Below, piece after piece: positions 43,512 through 51,899 of a stretch of 64,000 nucleotides of DNA. Position 1 is the stretch's first letter, and the number at the start of each line of letters is the position of its first letter. The position numbers were made by a program, and so were the translations under genes. The notes beneath the pieces were generated by a model. That model did no database searches. It saw nothing but the letters and a program-made list of their open reading frames with translations, and was not told where the DNA came from. Source of the stretch: Streptomyces sindenensis (GTDB taxonomy: Bacteria > Actinomycetota > Actinomycetes > Streptomycetales > Streptomycetaceae); NCBI RefSeq assembly GCF_014649035.1, contig NZ_BMSG01000016.1, positions 62,001 through 126,000 of the forward strand, written 5' to 3'.

Positions 43512-43823
43512 TCAGACTCCTGGGAACTCCATGCCCCCCGCGGTGCCGGGTGCGGTCGGCTCGCTGGTCAGTGGGGCGACGGCGGCGAGCGGCGGCTCGC
43601 TCGTGAGAGGTGTGGCATCGGCGAGCGGCGGCTCGCTGGTCAGCGGCGCGGAATCGGCGAACGAGGATTCACCGAGCAGCAGGGGGACTTCGGCGAGCGG
43701 CGGCCCGCTGATCAGGTGGGCGACGTCGGACAGGGGAAGTTCGCTGGTCAGGGGCCCGGACGCGGGCTGGGTGGGCACCTGTTTGGAGAGGGCGGAGAGC
43801 AGAAGCTGCGCAGCTGCGGGCAT
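43512..43823 (-). CDS. Small 12-residue-repeat protein preceding malQ
   Basis: 103 residues, ATG with an ideal AGGAGG five bases upstream. After MPAAAQLLLSALSKQ and a short linker come six consecutive 12-residue units: PLTSELPLSDVA, HLISGPPLAEVP, LLLGESSFADSA, PLTSEPPLADAT, PLTSEPPLAAVA and PLTSEPTAPGTA. Units 1 and 4-6 are nearly identical and 2-3 are diverged. The protein is acidic, lacks Cys, His only once, and has no clear membrane span after the N-terminus. The stop directly abuts malQ, so translation is likely coupled. I do not recognise a family, and an unexpressed expansion is possible. Confidence 0.6.
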   Translation of the reverse strand: MPAAAQLLLSALSKQVPTQPASGPLTSELPLSDVAHLISGPPLAEVPLLLGESSFADSAPLTSEPPLADATPLTSEPPLAAVAPLTSEPTAPGTAGGMEFPGV

Positions 43824-43914
43824 GGTGGCCTCCTGGCCATGGGGAACAGGACACAGCAGACCTACCCAGGCCTCGCCCCGGCAGACGTGGACGTGATGTA
43901 GGCGTTATGACAAC

Positions 43915-43929
43915 GAGCACAACGTGCTC
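43915..43929. promoter_or_regulatory. Palindrome in the malQ/GH84 divergent region
   Basis: GAGCAC-AAC-GTGCTC, a perfect 6-3-6 inverted repeat, 92 bp before the repeat-protein start and 202 bp before the hexosaminidase start. A possible operator for one or both. The rest of the 307-bp gap shows no gene. Confidence 0.45.
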
Positions 43930-44130
43930 TGGGTCACACTCCGTTCCCCCGCACGGCAGGTATGGGCCGTTTTCAGCCACTCCCGCCCGTCACACCAGTC
44001 CCACAGGACCCGAGGTGTCACGATTTCCGGCAATTCCGGCAGAACGGCCAAGCGCATTGACACCCTTGCGCCCGGGTGGTGGGCTCGGAGCCCGCCAGCG
44101 GCAGTGGTGACGTACGGAAGGGGACGCGAC

Positions 44131-47121
44131 GTGCGGATCGGGCGCAGAAGGCAGGCGACGGCCGTGGCCGCCGCCGTGATCGGCGGACTCCTCGGATCCG
44201 TCGCCGTCGCTCCGTCGGCGGCGGCCGCCCCCGCCGTCCCCGGCGATCCCGGCAGGTCCGTCGCCGACCGTGCCGACCGTGCGCGGACGCCGTCCGTGTG
44301 GCCCCGCCCGCAGAGCATGAGGACCACCGGGTCCGCCGTACCGCTCGGCTCCGAGGCCACGCTCGTCGCCGCGCCGGACGCCGATCCGTACGCCGTCGAA
44401 CAGGCGCGCTCGCTGCTGCGCTCGGCGGGCGTCCGGACCCTGCACGAGAGCCTGCCGGGCCGTGGCCCCGTGGTCCGGCTCGGCGGCTCGGGGGCGGGCG
44501 AGGCGCTGCGGGCGCTGCGCGCCCCCGAACGGGCCGATCTGCCGTCGGGCGGCTACCGGCTCGCGGTCGGCGAGGTCGCCGGGCGGGCCACCGTCGCGCT
44601 GGAGGGGCTCGGCGGGGACGGCCTGTTCCACGCCGTCCAGACCCTGCGCCAACTGGTCGTCGGCGGATCGGTGGCCGGGGTGACCGTCCGGGACTGGCCG
44701 GGAACCGCCGTACGCGGCATGGCCGAGGGGTTCTACGGACAGCCGTGGACCCGCGAGGAGCGGCTCGCCCAGATCTCCTTCATGGGCCGCACCAAGCAGA
44801 ACCGCTATCTCTACGCGCCGGGTGACGACCCCTACCGGCTGGCGCGCTGGCGCGAGCCCTATCCCGCGGACACGCGGGCCGACTTCCGGGCGCTGGCCGA
44901 GCGGGCGCGCGCCGAGCACGTCACGCTCGGCTGGGCCGTCTCCCCCGGTCAGGCGATGTGCATGGCGTCCGACCAGGACGTCAGGGCGCTGACCAGGAAG
45001 ATCGACGCCATGTGGGCGCTGGGCGTCCGGGTCTTCCAGCTCCAGTTCCAGGACGTCAGCTACAGCGAGTGGCACTGCGATCTGGACGCCGAGACCTTCG
45101 GCAGCGGCCCGAAGGCGGCGGCCCGCGCCCAGGCCCGGGTGGCGGGCGCCCTCGCCCGGCATCTGGCCGAACGGCACCCGGACGGGGCTCCGCTGTCCGT
45201 GCTGCCGACGGAGTTCTACCAGGACGGGGCCACCGACTACCGCACCGCGCTGGCGGCCGAGCTGGACGATCGGGTGCAGGTGGCCTGGACGGGCGTCGGG
45301 GTGGTCCCGAAGAAGATCACCGGGGGTGAACTGGCCGGGGCACGCGCCGCGTTCCGCCACCCGCTGGTGACGATGGACAACTACCCGGTCAACGACTACG
45401 CCCAGGACCGCATCTTCCTCGGTCCGTACACCGGCCGGGACCCGGCCGTGGCGAGCGGTTCGGCGGTGCTGCTGGCCAACGCGATGGAGCAGCCGTCCGC
45501 CTCCCGGATTCCCCTCTTCACCGCCGCCGACTTCGCCTGGAACCCCAAGGCCTACGATCCCGCCGCGTCCTGGCGGGCCGCGATCGACGATCTGGCGGGC
45601 GGGGACGCGACCGCCCGGGACGCGCTGCTGGCCCTGGCCGGGAACAGCGCGGGCTCGGTGCTCGGCGCGGAGGAGTCCGCCTACCTCCAGCCCCTGTTCG
45701 ACGCCTTCTGGAGCACCCGCGCCGACGCCGCCCGCCGCGACCGGGCGGCGAAGGAGCTGCGGGCCGCGTTCTCCGTGATGCGGCAGGCCCCCGAGCGGCT
45801 GAAGACCCCCGCGGAGGGCCGGCTGACCGACGAGGTGCGTCCCTGGACCGAGCAGCTGGCCCGTTACGGCCGGGCCGGTGAGCTGGCGGTTGACCTGCTC
45901 CAGGCCCAGGCCGCCGGGGACGGCGCCGCCGCCTGGCGCATCCAGCTGGCCCTGGAGCCGCTGCGCGAGGAGATCAGGGCGGGCCGGGCCACCGTCGGCA
46001 AGGGGGTGCTGGACCCGTTCCTGGACAGGGCGGCGAAGGTGGCCGCCGGGTGGAACGGCACCGACCGCGCCTCGGGCCGGGTCACCAAGGACGCCCGCAG
46101 CTATACGGTCCGGCTGGACGCGGCCCGCCCGGTGGAGGCCGTCACGGCGCTCGCCGAGCCCGGGCACGCCCTCGCCGACGCGGTCGTGGAGGCCCATGTG
46201 CCCGGTGAGGGGTGGCGTCCGCTCGGGCGGCTCTCGCCGAGCGGCTTCACCCAGACCGAGGCGAAGGGGCTGCGCGCCGACGCCGTACGGGTCACCGTGC
46301 CGGAGGCCGCCGGGAGCGCCCGGCCGCCGTATCTCAGCCCGACCCTGCCCGCCGCCCCCGCGGTCGTGGCGGGGGCCCCGCAGGTGCGGGCCCTGGTGCC
46401 GTGGTTCGGCGACGAGCCCGCGGCCACGCTCGACCTGAAGCACGGCGAGACCGACGCGGAGATCGGCGGCGAACCCCAGCGGGTCGCGGCACGGCTGGCG
46501 GGCCGGCGTCCGGCCGAGGTCAAGGGCAGGCTCACCGCCAAGGCCCCGAAGGGCATCGAGGTGCGGGTCCCGAAGCAGACGACCGTGCCGCGCGGATCGC
46601 GTACGGAGGTGCCCGTCGACATCACCGTCCCGAAGGACACCCCGGCGGGCGAGTACGAGGTGCCGCTGGCCTTCGGCGGCCAGGAGTCGACGCTGACCGT
46701 GCGGGCCTTCCCGCGTACGGGCGGCCCGGATCTGGCGCGTACGGCGAAGGCCTCCTCGTCCGGCGACGAGACCCCGGACTTCCCCGCGTCGGCGGCCACC
46801 GACGGCGATCCGGAGACCCGGTGGTCCTCGCCGGCGGAGGACGGCGCCTGGTGGCAGACCGAGCTGGCGAAGCCGGTGCGGCTGGGCCAGGTGGTGCTGA
46901 GCTGGCAGGACGCGTACGCCTCCCGCTACCGCATACAGGTCTCCGCCGACGGCCGCGTCTGGCGCACCGCCGCGACCGTGACGGAGGGCCGGGGCGGCCG
47001 CGAGTCGGTCCGGATGGACGCGAAGGACACCCGGTTCGTCCGGGTGCAGGGCGAGCGCCGGGCCACGGAGTACGGCTACTCCCTCTGGTCGGTGGAGGCG
47101 TACGCGGTCGCGGACGACTGA
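44131..47121 (+). CDS. Secreted GH84-like beta-N-acetylhexosaminidase with NEW3 and F5/8C domains
   Basis: 996 residues from GTG 44131 after GGAAGGGG. Signal peptide ATAVAAAVIGGLLGSVAVAP. A GH20b-like N-domain (residues 60-190) leads to the GH84 barrel at RGMAEGFYGQPWTREERLAQ, then YLYAPGDDPYRL, HVTLGWAVSPG and NYPVNDYAQDRIFLGPYTG. A helical domain and a NEW3-type beta domain (about residues 785-860) follow. The C-terminus is a discoidin/F5-8C carbohydrate-binding module (FPASAATDGDPETRWSS, WWQTELAKPVRLGQVVLSWQ). GH84 normally has a catalytic Asp-Asp pair; here it reads Gln307-Asp308 (LQFQDVSYSEW). Activity or substrate may differ. Confidence 0.85.
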   Translation: MRIGRRRQATAVAAAVIGGLLGSVAVAPSAAAAPAVPGDPGRSVADRADRARTPSVWPRPQSMRTTGSAVPLGSEATLVAAPDADPYAVEQARSLLRSAGVRTLHESLPGRGPVVRLGGSGAGEALRALRAPERADLPSGGYRLAVGEVAGRATVALEGLGGDGLFHAVQTLRQLVVGGSVAGVTVRDWPGTAVRGMAEGFYGQPWTREERLAQISFMGRTKQNRYLYAPGDDPYRLARWREPYPADTRADFRALAERARAEHVTLGWAVSPGQAMCMASDQDVRALTRKIDAMWALGVRVFQLQFQDVSYSEWHCDLDAETFGSGPKAAARAQARVAGALARHLAERHPDGAPLSVLPTEFYQDGATDYRTALAAELDDRVQVAWTGVGVVPKKITGGELAGARAAFRHPLVTMDNYPVNDYAQDRIFLGPYTGRDPAVASGSAVLLANAMEQPSASRIPLFTAADFAWNPKAYDPAASWRAAIDDLAGGDATARDALLALAGNSAGSVLGAEESAYLQPLFDAFWSTRADAARRDRAAKELRAAFSVMRQAPERLKTPAEGRLTDEVRPWTEQLARYGRAGELAVDLLQAQAAGDGAAAWRIQLALEPLREEIRAGRATVGKGVLDPFLDRAAKVAAGWNGTDRASGRVTKDARSYTVRLDAARPVEAVTALAEPGHALADAVVEAHVPGEGWRPLGRLSPSGFTQTEAKGLRADAVRVTVPEAAGSARPPYLSPTLPAAPAVVAGAPQVRALVPWFGDEPAATLDLKHGETDAEIGGEPQRVAARLAGRRPAEVKGRLTAKAPKGIEVRVPKQTTVPRGSRTEVPVDITVPKDTPAGEYEVPLAFGGQESTLTVRAFPRTGGPDLARTAKASSSGDETPDFPASAATDGDPETRWSSPAEDGAWWQTELAKPVRLGQVVLSWQDAYASRYRIQVSADGRVWRTAATVTEGRGGRESVRMDAKDTRFVRVQGERRATEYGYSLWSVEAYAVADD

Positions 47122-47146
47122 GCCGTACCGGGGCAGCCGACCGGAC

Positions 47147-47171
47147 GACCGGGGACGACGAAGGCCCGGTC
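47147..47171. terminator. Weak hairpin between GH84 and HNH genes
   Basis: GACCGGG (47147-47153) pairs with CCCGGTC (47165-47171), 11-base loop, ending directly at the convergent HNH stop. Confidence 0.4.
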
Positions 47172-47708
47172 TCAGGCGGACACGCCGTCGATCCGGGCCA
47201 TCACGTCGTCCGCGCCGAACGGTTGCAGATACGGCAGCCAGCGCGGGTCGCGGTGTCCGGTCCCGATGATCCGCCAGGCCAGGCCGGTCGGCGGGGCGGG
47301 CTGATGGCGCAGCCGCCAGCCGAGCTCGGGCAGATGGCGGTCGGCCTTGACGTGGTTGCAGCGGCGGCAGGCCGCCACCACGTTGTCCCAGGCGTGCTGT
47401 CCGCCGCGGCTGCGCGGAATGACATGGTCGACGCTGGTCGCGGCGGCCCCGCAGTACATGCAGCGCCCGCCGTCCCGGGCGAACAGCGCCCGGCGGGTGA
47501 GCGGGACGGGGCCCCGGTAGGGCACCCGGACGAAGCGCTTGAGCCGGACCACACTGGGTGCGGGCACGGCACGGGTGGCACTGTGCAGAAAGGCGCCGGA
47601 CTCCTCAAGACAGATGGCCTTGTTCTCGAGGACGAGGACGAGCGCGCGGCGGAGCGGTACGACGCCGAGCGGCTCGTACGACGCGTTGAGAACCAGGACG
47701 TGCGGCAC
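47172..47708 (-). CDS. HNH endonuclease family protein
   Basis: 178 residues from GTG 47708 (AAGGAGG eight bases upstream). The N-terminal half is the domain seen in actinobacterial HNH proteins (VLVLNASYEPLGVVPLRRAL, LVLENKAICLE). The HNH core is CMYCGAAATSVDHVIPRSRG (CxxC, His of ββα-Me), then NVVAACRRCNHVKADR (Asn, second CxxC). No neighbouring phage, transposon or mobile DNA is seen, so this is a chromosomal member of a very common family with unclear role, not evidence of a mobile element. It diverges from the mscS gene. Confidence 0.88.
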   Translation of the reverse strand: MPHVLVLNASYEPLGVVPLRRALVLVLENKAICLEESGAFLHSATRAVPAPSVVRLKRFVRVPYRGPVPLTRRALFARDGGRCMYCGAAATSVDHVIPRSRGGQHAWDNVVAACRRCNHVKADRHLPELGWRLRHQPAPPTGLAWRIIGTGHRDPRWLPYLQPFGADDVMARIDGVSA

Positions 47709-48022
47709 GGTGGATGCCTCCTTGTACGCCGGCGGCGCGTGGCTCGCGCCGGGACGATCCGATCTCAGTCTCTCCTCATGCCTGGTCAAAGCGCCACCAC
47801 GTACGGGTAACGGGCCGGGAGGATTTTCCTCACCCCGGGCTCCGCGCACCGTCCCGCGGCGTCGAACAGGCGGCTCACCAGGGCGGCCGTCCGTGCTGTG
47901 CGATCGGCCACAGCACAGGTGTTCCCGGTGAGACCCGTCTCTCCTCCCGCGACGGCAACGATCCACTCCCCCGGCTTCGTTAATGTTATTGACCAGCCGT
48001 CGTCCCCCTGGAGGTCCTCGTC

Positions 48023-49090
48023 GTGTCCCTGTCCGCCCTCTTGGCCGCAGCCCCGTCTCCCGAGCCGGTCGGCTCGCTGGGCGACGCCGCCGAGCAGGCC
48101 GGGAACGCCGCGGGCTGGGTCGAGGAGAACTGGTCCACCTGGCTGAGCACCGGTTTGCGCATCCTGCTGATCGTCGCCGTGGCGATCACACTGCGCTATC
48201 TGATCCGGCGTGCCCTGACCAACCTGATAGACCGGATGAACCGCAGCGCCCAGGCCGTGGAGGGCACGGCGCTGGGCGGGCTGCTGGTGAACGCCGAGCG
48301 AAGACGCCAGCGGTCGGAGGCGATCGGCTCGGTGCTGCGCTCGGTGGCCTCGTTCCTGATCATGAGCACGGCCGCCCTGATGATCCTGGGCGCCTTCAAG
48401 ATCAACCTGGCGCCGCTGCTGGCCTCGGCCGGTGTCGCGGGTGTGGCGCTCGGCTTCGGCGCCCGCAACCTGGTCACGGACTTCCTCTCCGGCGTCTTCA
48501 TGATCCTGGAGGACCAGTACGGGGTCGGCGACACGATCGACGCGGGCGTGGCCTCCGGCGAGGTCATCGAGGTGGGGCTGCGCGTCACCAAGCTGCGCGG
48601 CGAGAACGGTGCGATCTGGTACATCCGCAACGGCGAGGTGAAGCGGATCGGCAACCTCAGCCAGGGCTGGTCCACGGCCGGGGTCGACGTCACGGTGCGC
48701 CCGACCGAGGACCTGGAGCAGGTCCGCAAGGCGATCACCGCGGCGGCCGAGAGCATGAGCAAACAGGAGCCCTGGTCGGAGCAGCTGTGGGGCCCGGTCG
48801 AGGTGCTCGGCCTGGACGAGGTGCTGCTGGACTCGATGACGGTCCGGGTGACCGCGAAGACGATGCCGGGCAAGTCGGTCGGCGTGGAACGCGAACTGCG
48901 CTGGCGCATCAAGCAGGCGCTGGACGACGCGGGCATCCGGATGGTCGGCACCCTGCCGCTCCAGGACGACGGCGGGAGCTCGGCCGACCCGGCGGCGGGC
49001 GTCGCCGCTCCTTCCGCGTATGCGTCCGCCGTCTCCCCGCAGTCCCTGGCGGCGGCACCGATCCCCCCGCCCAGCCTGAACAAGCAGTAG
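48023..49090 (+). CDS. MscS-family small-conductance mechanosensitive channel
   Basis: 355 residues from GTG 48023, GGAGG nearby. About three to four hydrophobic spans: WLSTGLRILLIVAVAITLRY, FLIMSTAALMILGAFKINLA, then the pore helix region LASAGVAGVALGFGARNLVT with its Gly/Ala packing pattern. The beta domain follows (FMILEDQYGVGDTIDAGVAS, IWYIRNGEVKRIGNLSQGWS). The mixed alpha/beta carboxyl domain ends in a Ser/Ala/Pro tail of about 45 residues. It releases solutes on osmotic downshock. The region just upstream (47985-47995) is unusually AT-rich, consistent with a promoter. Confidence 0.92.
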   Translation: MSLSALLAAAPSPEPVGSLGDAAEQAGNAAGWVEENWSTWLSTGLRILLIVAVAITLRYLIRRALTNLIDRMNRSAQAVEGTALGGLLVNAERRRQRSEAIGSVLRSVASFLIMSTAALMILGAFKINLAPLLASAGVAGVALGFGARNLVTDFLSGVFMILEDQYGVGDTIDAGVASGEVIEVGLRVTKLRGENGAIWYIRNGEVKRIGNLSQGWSTAGVDVTVRPTEDLEQVRKAITAAAESMSKQEPWSEQLWGPVEVLGLDEVLLDSMTVRVTAKTMPGKSVGVERELRWRIKQALDDAGIRMVGTLPLQDDGGSSADPAAGVAAPSAYASAVSPQSLAAAPIPPPSLNKQ

Positions 49091-49203
49091 GAGCCGGCCA
49101 GGCACCCGTAACGCCGCGCGTCAGCCGGAGAAGAGGCGCTCCACCGGATCGGTGGGGCGCCTCTTGACGTGTCGGCGACCCGCGCCTTACGGTCCTCCCT
49201 GAA

Positions 49204-49218
49204 TAGGAAAGTTTCCTA
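49204..49218. promoter_or_regulatory. CsnR-type operator of the csn operon
   Basis: TAGGAAA-G-TTTCCTA, a perfect 15-bp palindrome 53 bp before the csnR start. It resembles the short GGAAA/TTTCC palindromes bound by the ROK repressor CsnR at csnA and csnR promoters. No second copy is seen before csnE. Confidence 0.7.
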
Positions 49219-49271
49219 ACAGAGTCCGCGCGGATCCGGCGCAGCTCCTCACAGAGGCGGGTGCATCCACG

Positions 49272-50477
49272 ATGACGGGAACGACCCCGGGCACCCCCCG
49301 GGTACTGCGGGCCATGAACGACCGGGCCGCCCTCGATCTGCTGCTGGAGCACGGGCCGCTCTCCCGGACCCGGATCGGCAAGCTGACCGGGCTCTCCAAG
49401 CCCACCGCGTCCCAGCTGCTGGCCCGGCTGGAGGCGGCGGGGCTCGTCGTCGCCACCGGGACCAGCGAGGGGCGCCCCGGGCCCAGCGCGCAGCTCTACA
49501 CGGTGAACCCGCGCGCCGCCCATGTCGCCGGGCTCGACGTGAACGGGCAGCGCATCGTCGCCGCCGTCGCGGACGTGACCGGGGCGACCGTCGGGCAGTT
49601 CGAGCTGGCCACCCCGGGGCGGCGCGCCGACAGCGTGGTGCGGCAGGTCGCCGACGCGCTGGACGGGGCGGTGAAGGACGCGGGGCTGACCCGTGCGGAC
49701 ATCCACCGGATCGTCATCGGCACCCCGGGCGCGTTCGATCCGGGCACCGGGCGGCTGCGGTACGCCTCGCACCTGCCCGGCTGGCACTCCCCCACCCTGC
49801 TGGACGAGCTGGCCGCGTTCCTGCCGATGCCGGTGGAGTACGAGAACGACGTCAACCTCGTCGCCGTCGCCGAGCAGCGCCTCGGCGCGGCCCGCGGCCA
49901 CGAGGACTTCGTGCTGCTGTGGAACGAGGAGGGCCTCGGCGCCGCCCTCGTCATCAACGGCCGGCTGCACCGCGGCTTCACGGGCGGCGCGGGCGAGGTC
50001 GGCTTCCTGCCGGTGCCGGGCACCCCGCTGGTCCGGCAGGTCGTCAAGGCCAACAGCGGCGGCTTCCAGGAGCTGGCGGGCGCCCAGGCGGTGCCCCGGC
50101 TCGCGAAGGCGCTGGGCATCGGCACCCCGCAGCAGCCGTACGCGAAGGTCGCCGCCGAACTGCTGGCGCGGGCGGCCGGCGCGTACGAGGAGGACGAGGC
50201 GCTCACCGAGCTGCTGCGCCAGTACGCCCAGCGGCTCGCCACCGGCCTCGCCTCCGTCACCGCCGTCCTGGACCCCGGGCTGATCGTGCTCTCCGGCGGG
50301 GCGGTCGCGGCGGGCGGCGAGGTCCTGCGCTCCCTGATCCAGTCCGAGCTGGCCGAACTGGCCGCCTCCCGGCCGCGTCTGGTGGTCGGCGAGATCGACC
50401 GCACCCCCGTCCTGCGCGGCGCCCTGGAGCGGGCGCTCGCCGACACCCGCGACGAAGTGTTCGACACCTCGCGCTGA
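49272..50477 (+). CDS. csnR: ROK-family repressor of chitosan-oligosaccharide uptake
   Basis: 401 residues. An N-terminal MarR-like winged helix (AALDLLLEHGPLSRTRIGKL, TGLSKPTASQLLARLEAAGL) is fused to a ROK sugar-binding domain (VAGLDVNGQRIVAAVADVTG, GTPGAFDPGTGRLRYASHLP, YENDVNLVAVAEQRLGAARG, RGFTGGAGEVGFLPV). The canonical CxCGxxGC zinc motif of ROK kinases is absent, as in ROK regulators with lost kinase activity. Position and order match csnR-csnEFGHK (SCO2657-SCO2662) of S. coelicolor, where CsnR represses chitosanase and uptake genes until chitosan oligomers appear. Confidence 0.88.
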   Translation: MTGTTPGTPRVLRAMNDRAALDLLLEHGPLSRTRIGKLTGLSKPTASQLLARLEAAGLVVATGTSEGRPGPSAQLYTVNPRAAHVAGLDVNGQRIVAAVADVTGATVGQFELATPGRRADSVVRQVADALDGAVKDAGLTRADIHRIVIGTPGAFDPGTGRLRYASHLPGWHSPTLLDELAAFLPMPVEYENDVNLVAVAEQRLGAARGHEDFVLLWNEEGLGAALVINGRLHRGFTGGAGEVGFLPVPGTPLVRQVVKANSGGFQELAGAQAVPRLAKALGIGTPQQPYAKVAAELLARAAGAYEEDEALTELLRQYAQRLATGLASVTAVLDPGLIVLSGGAVAAGGEVLRSLIQSELAELAASRPRLVVGEIDRTPVLRGALERALADTRDEVFDTSR

Positions 50478-50561
50478 GCCCGTCCCCCTCTTCCCGTCCC
50501 CGTTCTTCCCGTCCCCTGCCGTCTGCTCTCTTCCCCGTCCCTGGTCCCTGGGAGTTTCGTC

Positions 50562-51893
50562 ATGCGCACCAGCCGTCTCACCACCACCGCGGTCGCCGTC
50601 GCCGCGATATCGGTGCTCGCCACCGCGTGTACCGGCCAGTCGGAGGCCGGCGCCTCCGACGACCCGAACGCGAAGACCGCGATCAACTTCTGGCACGGCT
50701 GGAGCGCGCCCGCCGAGGTGAAGGCGATCCAGGACAATATCGACCGGTTCGAGAAGGCCCACCCGAACATCACGGTGAAGGTCTCCGGCAACATCAACGA
50801 CGACAAGCTCAACCAGGCCCTGCGCGCGGGCGGTTCGGACGGGCCGGACGTGGTCTCGTCCTTCACCACGGCCAACGTCGGCAAGTTCTGCTCGTCGGGC
50901 GCCTTCACCGATCTGAAGCCGTTCATCGAGAAGTCGAAGCTGGACCTGGAGAAGACCTTCCCGAAGGTCCTCCTGGACTACACCCAGTTCGAGGGCAAGC
51001 GCTGCGCCCTGCCGCTGCTCACCGACGCCTACGGCCTCTACTACAACAAGGACGCCTTCAAGAAGGCCGGGATCACCGCGCCGCCGAAGACGATGTCCGA
51101 ACTGGCCGACGTGGCGAAGAAGCTGACGGTCGAGAAGGGCGACACCTACGAGCAGCTCGGCTTCATGCCGAACTTCCACGGCTACGAGACCGTCGTCAGC
51201 CATTACATGCCCTCGTGGAACCACGCCTACTTCGACGAGAACGGCAAGTCCAACATCGCCAAGGACCCGGCGTTCGCCAAGATGTTCACGTACCAGAAGA
51301 AGCTGGTGGACAGCCTCGGTGGTTACGACAGGCTGGAGAAGTACCGGGGCGCCTTCGGTGACGAGTGGGGCGCCAAGCACCCGTTCCACACCGGCCAGGT
51401 GGCCATGCAGCTGGACGGCGAGTGGCGGCTCGGGATGGCCGAGGACGCCGGGGCCGACTTCGAGATCGGGGTCGCGCCGATGCCCGTCGCCGACGACGAG
51501 GCGGACAGCTACGGCAAGGGCTACCTCTCCGGCACCATCGTGGGTATCGCCCCGGCCAGCAAGAAGCAGAACGCCGCCTGGGAGCTGGTCAAGTTCATGA
51601 CCAGCGACACGGAGGCGGTCGTCAACTTCTCCAACGGCATCCGGAACGTGCCCTCCACCCTGGAGGCGCTGAAGTCGCCCGACCTGAAGTTCGACCCGCG
51701 CTTCAAGACCTTCCTGGACATCGCCCAGCACCCGGAGTCCATGACCTCCGACGGTGCCGTCAACGGGGCCACGTACCAGCTGACCCTCCAGGACTTCGGC
51801 TACCAGTACGAGAAGGGCGCGGTGAAGGACCTCCAGGCGGGTCTGGAGAAGACCGCGCGGCAGATCGACACCGACATCGCCAAGGCCAAGTAG
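50562..51893 (+). CDS. csnE: ABC transporter sugar-binding lipoprotein
   Basis: 443 residues. Lipoprotein signal with lipobox LATAC (Cys23). Family 1 extracellular solute-binding domain: NFWHGWSAPAEVKAIQDNID, then RFEKAHPNITVKVSG, LPLLTDAYGLYYNKDAFKKA, and AAWELVKFMTSDTEAVVNFS near the end. Captures chitosan-derived oligosaccharides (by synteny) for import through CsnFG. ATG follows GGGAG; 84 bp after csnR with no visible separate operator, so probably cotranscribed with it. Seven bases precede csnF. Confidence 0.9.
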   Translation: MRTSRLTTTAVAVAAISVLATACTGQSEAGASDDPNAKTAINFWHGWSAPAEVKAIQDNIDRFEKAHPNITVKVSGNINDDKLNQALRAGGSDGPDVVSSFTTANVGKFCSSGAFTDLKPFIEKSKLDLEKTFPKVLLDYTQFEGKRCALPLLTDAYGLYYNKDAFKKAGITAPPKTMSELADVAKKLTVEKGDTYEQLGFMPNFHGYETVVSHYMPSWNHAYFDENGKSNIAKDPAFAKMFTYQKKLVDSLGGYDRLEKYRGAFGDEWGAKHPFHTGQVAMQLDGEWRLGMAEDAGADFEIGVAPMPVADDEADSYGKGYLSGTIVGIAPASKKQNAAWELVKFMTSDTEAVVNFSNGIRNVPSTLEALKSPDLKFDPRFKTFLDIAQHPESMTSDGAVNGATYQLTLQDFGYQYEKGAVKDLQAGLEKTARQIDTDIAKAK

Positions 51894-51899
51894 CCTCCG

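Noticed and set aside
47172..47708. HNH nuclease considered as an intron- or phage-encoded homing endonuclease
   Set aside because: No intron, intein or phage genes around it, and the N-terminal domain matches a common chromosomal family.
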